Origin: Bacteroidia bacterium
GTDB taxonomy: Bacteria; Bacteroidota; Bacteroidia; Bacteroidales; UBA12481
Direction of reading: 5' to 3'
Length of the DNA stretch: 5,086 bases
Assembly (NCBI GenBank): GCA_026391235.1
Contig: JAPLDV010000196.1
Coordinates: 1 to 5,086 of the forward strand
The notes below the pieces were generated by a model. The model searched no databases. It had not been told where the DNA came from and saw only the letters and a program-made list of their open reading frames with translations. Shown piece by piece: positions 5,072 through 5,086 of this stretch (position 1 is the stretch's first letter; every line of letters begins with the position of its first letter). A program made the position numbers and the translations under genes.

Positions 5072-5086
5072 TTGATGATGGTTATC

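Overview
The window looks like ordinary chromosomal DNA from a member of the Bacteroidota. Three things support this: a C-terminal type IX secretion (T9SS) sorting domain that begins with a QNFPNPF motif, weak or absent Shine-Dalgarno sequences, and a TAnnTTTG-type -7 promoter box. The family-level assignment cannot be resolved from the sequence. The regulatory pair is a LytS/LytR-type (His_kinase plus LytTR) two-component system of the kind common in this phylum.

Layout. The first 120 bases hold the start of a leftward lipoprotein gene that runs off the window edge. Next is a leftward gene for an exported protein made of two NTF2-like/lumazine-binding-like domains in tandem (329-1186), followed by a good intrinsic terminator (264-300). 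A gene-poor stretch (1187-1635) carries a candidate promoter, a possible very short hydrophobic peptide, one copy of a dispersed repeat (1443-1546) and a GC-rich hairpin (1595-1614). A leftward gene (1636-2853) encodes an exported TolB-like beta-propeller with a T9SS tail. A 281-bp divergent intergenic region follows, with a nested palindrome, three GTT-centred motifs spaced exactly 21 bp apart and a perfect -7 box. It leads rightward into a sensor histidine kinase gene (3135-4176) that is broken by a frame change plus an apparent internal deletion near 3810. A complete LytTR response regulator (4189-4914) lies 12 bp downstream. The window ends in a second copy of the dispersed repeat (4968-5071), here fused to a long hairpin.

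How the parts may work together. The kinase and regulator form one transcription unit, and the phased motifs upstream resemble LytTR binding sites, so autoregulation is plausible. The divergently transcribed beta-propeller gene shares this control region and could be a target, but that is inference. The kinase as read here lacks the link between its dimerisation/phosphotransfer region and its ATPase domain. Either the system is decaying in this strain or the sequence has an assembly error. I found no transposase, CRISPR array, tRNA or rRNA, and no convincing new multi-gene system. The most distinctive items are the repeat pair, the control region and the broken kinase.
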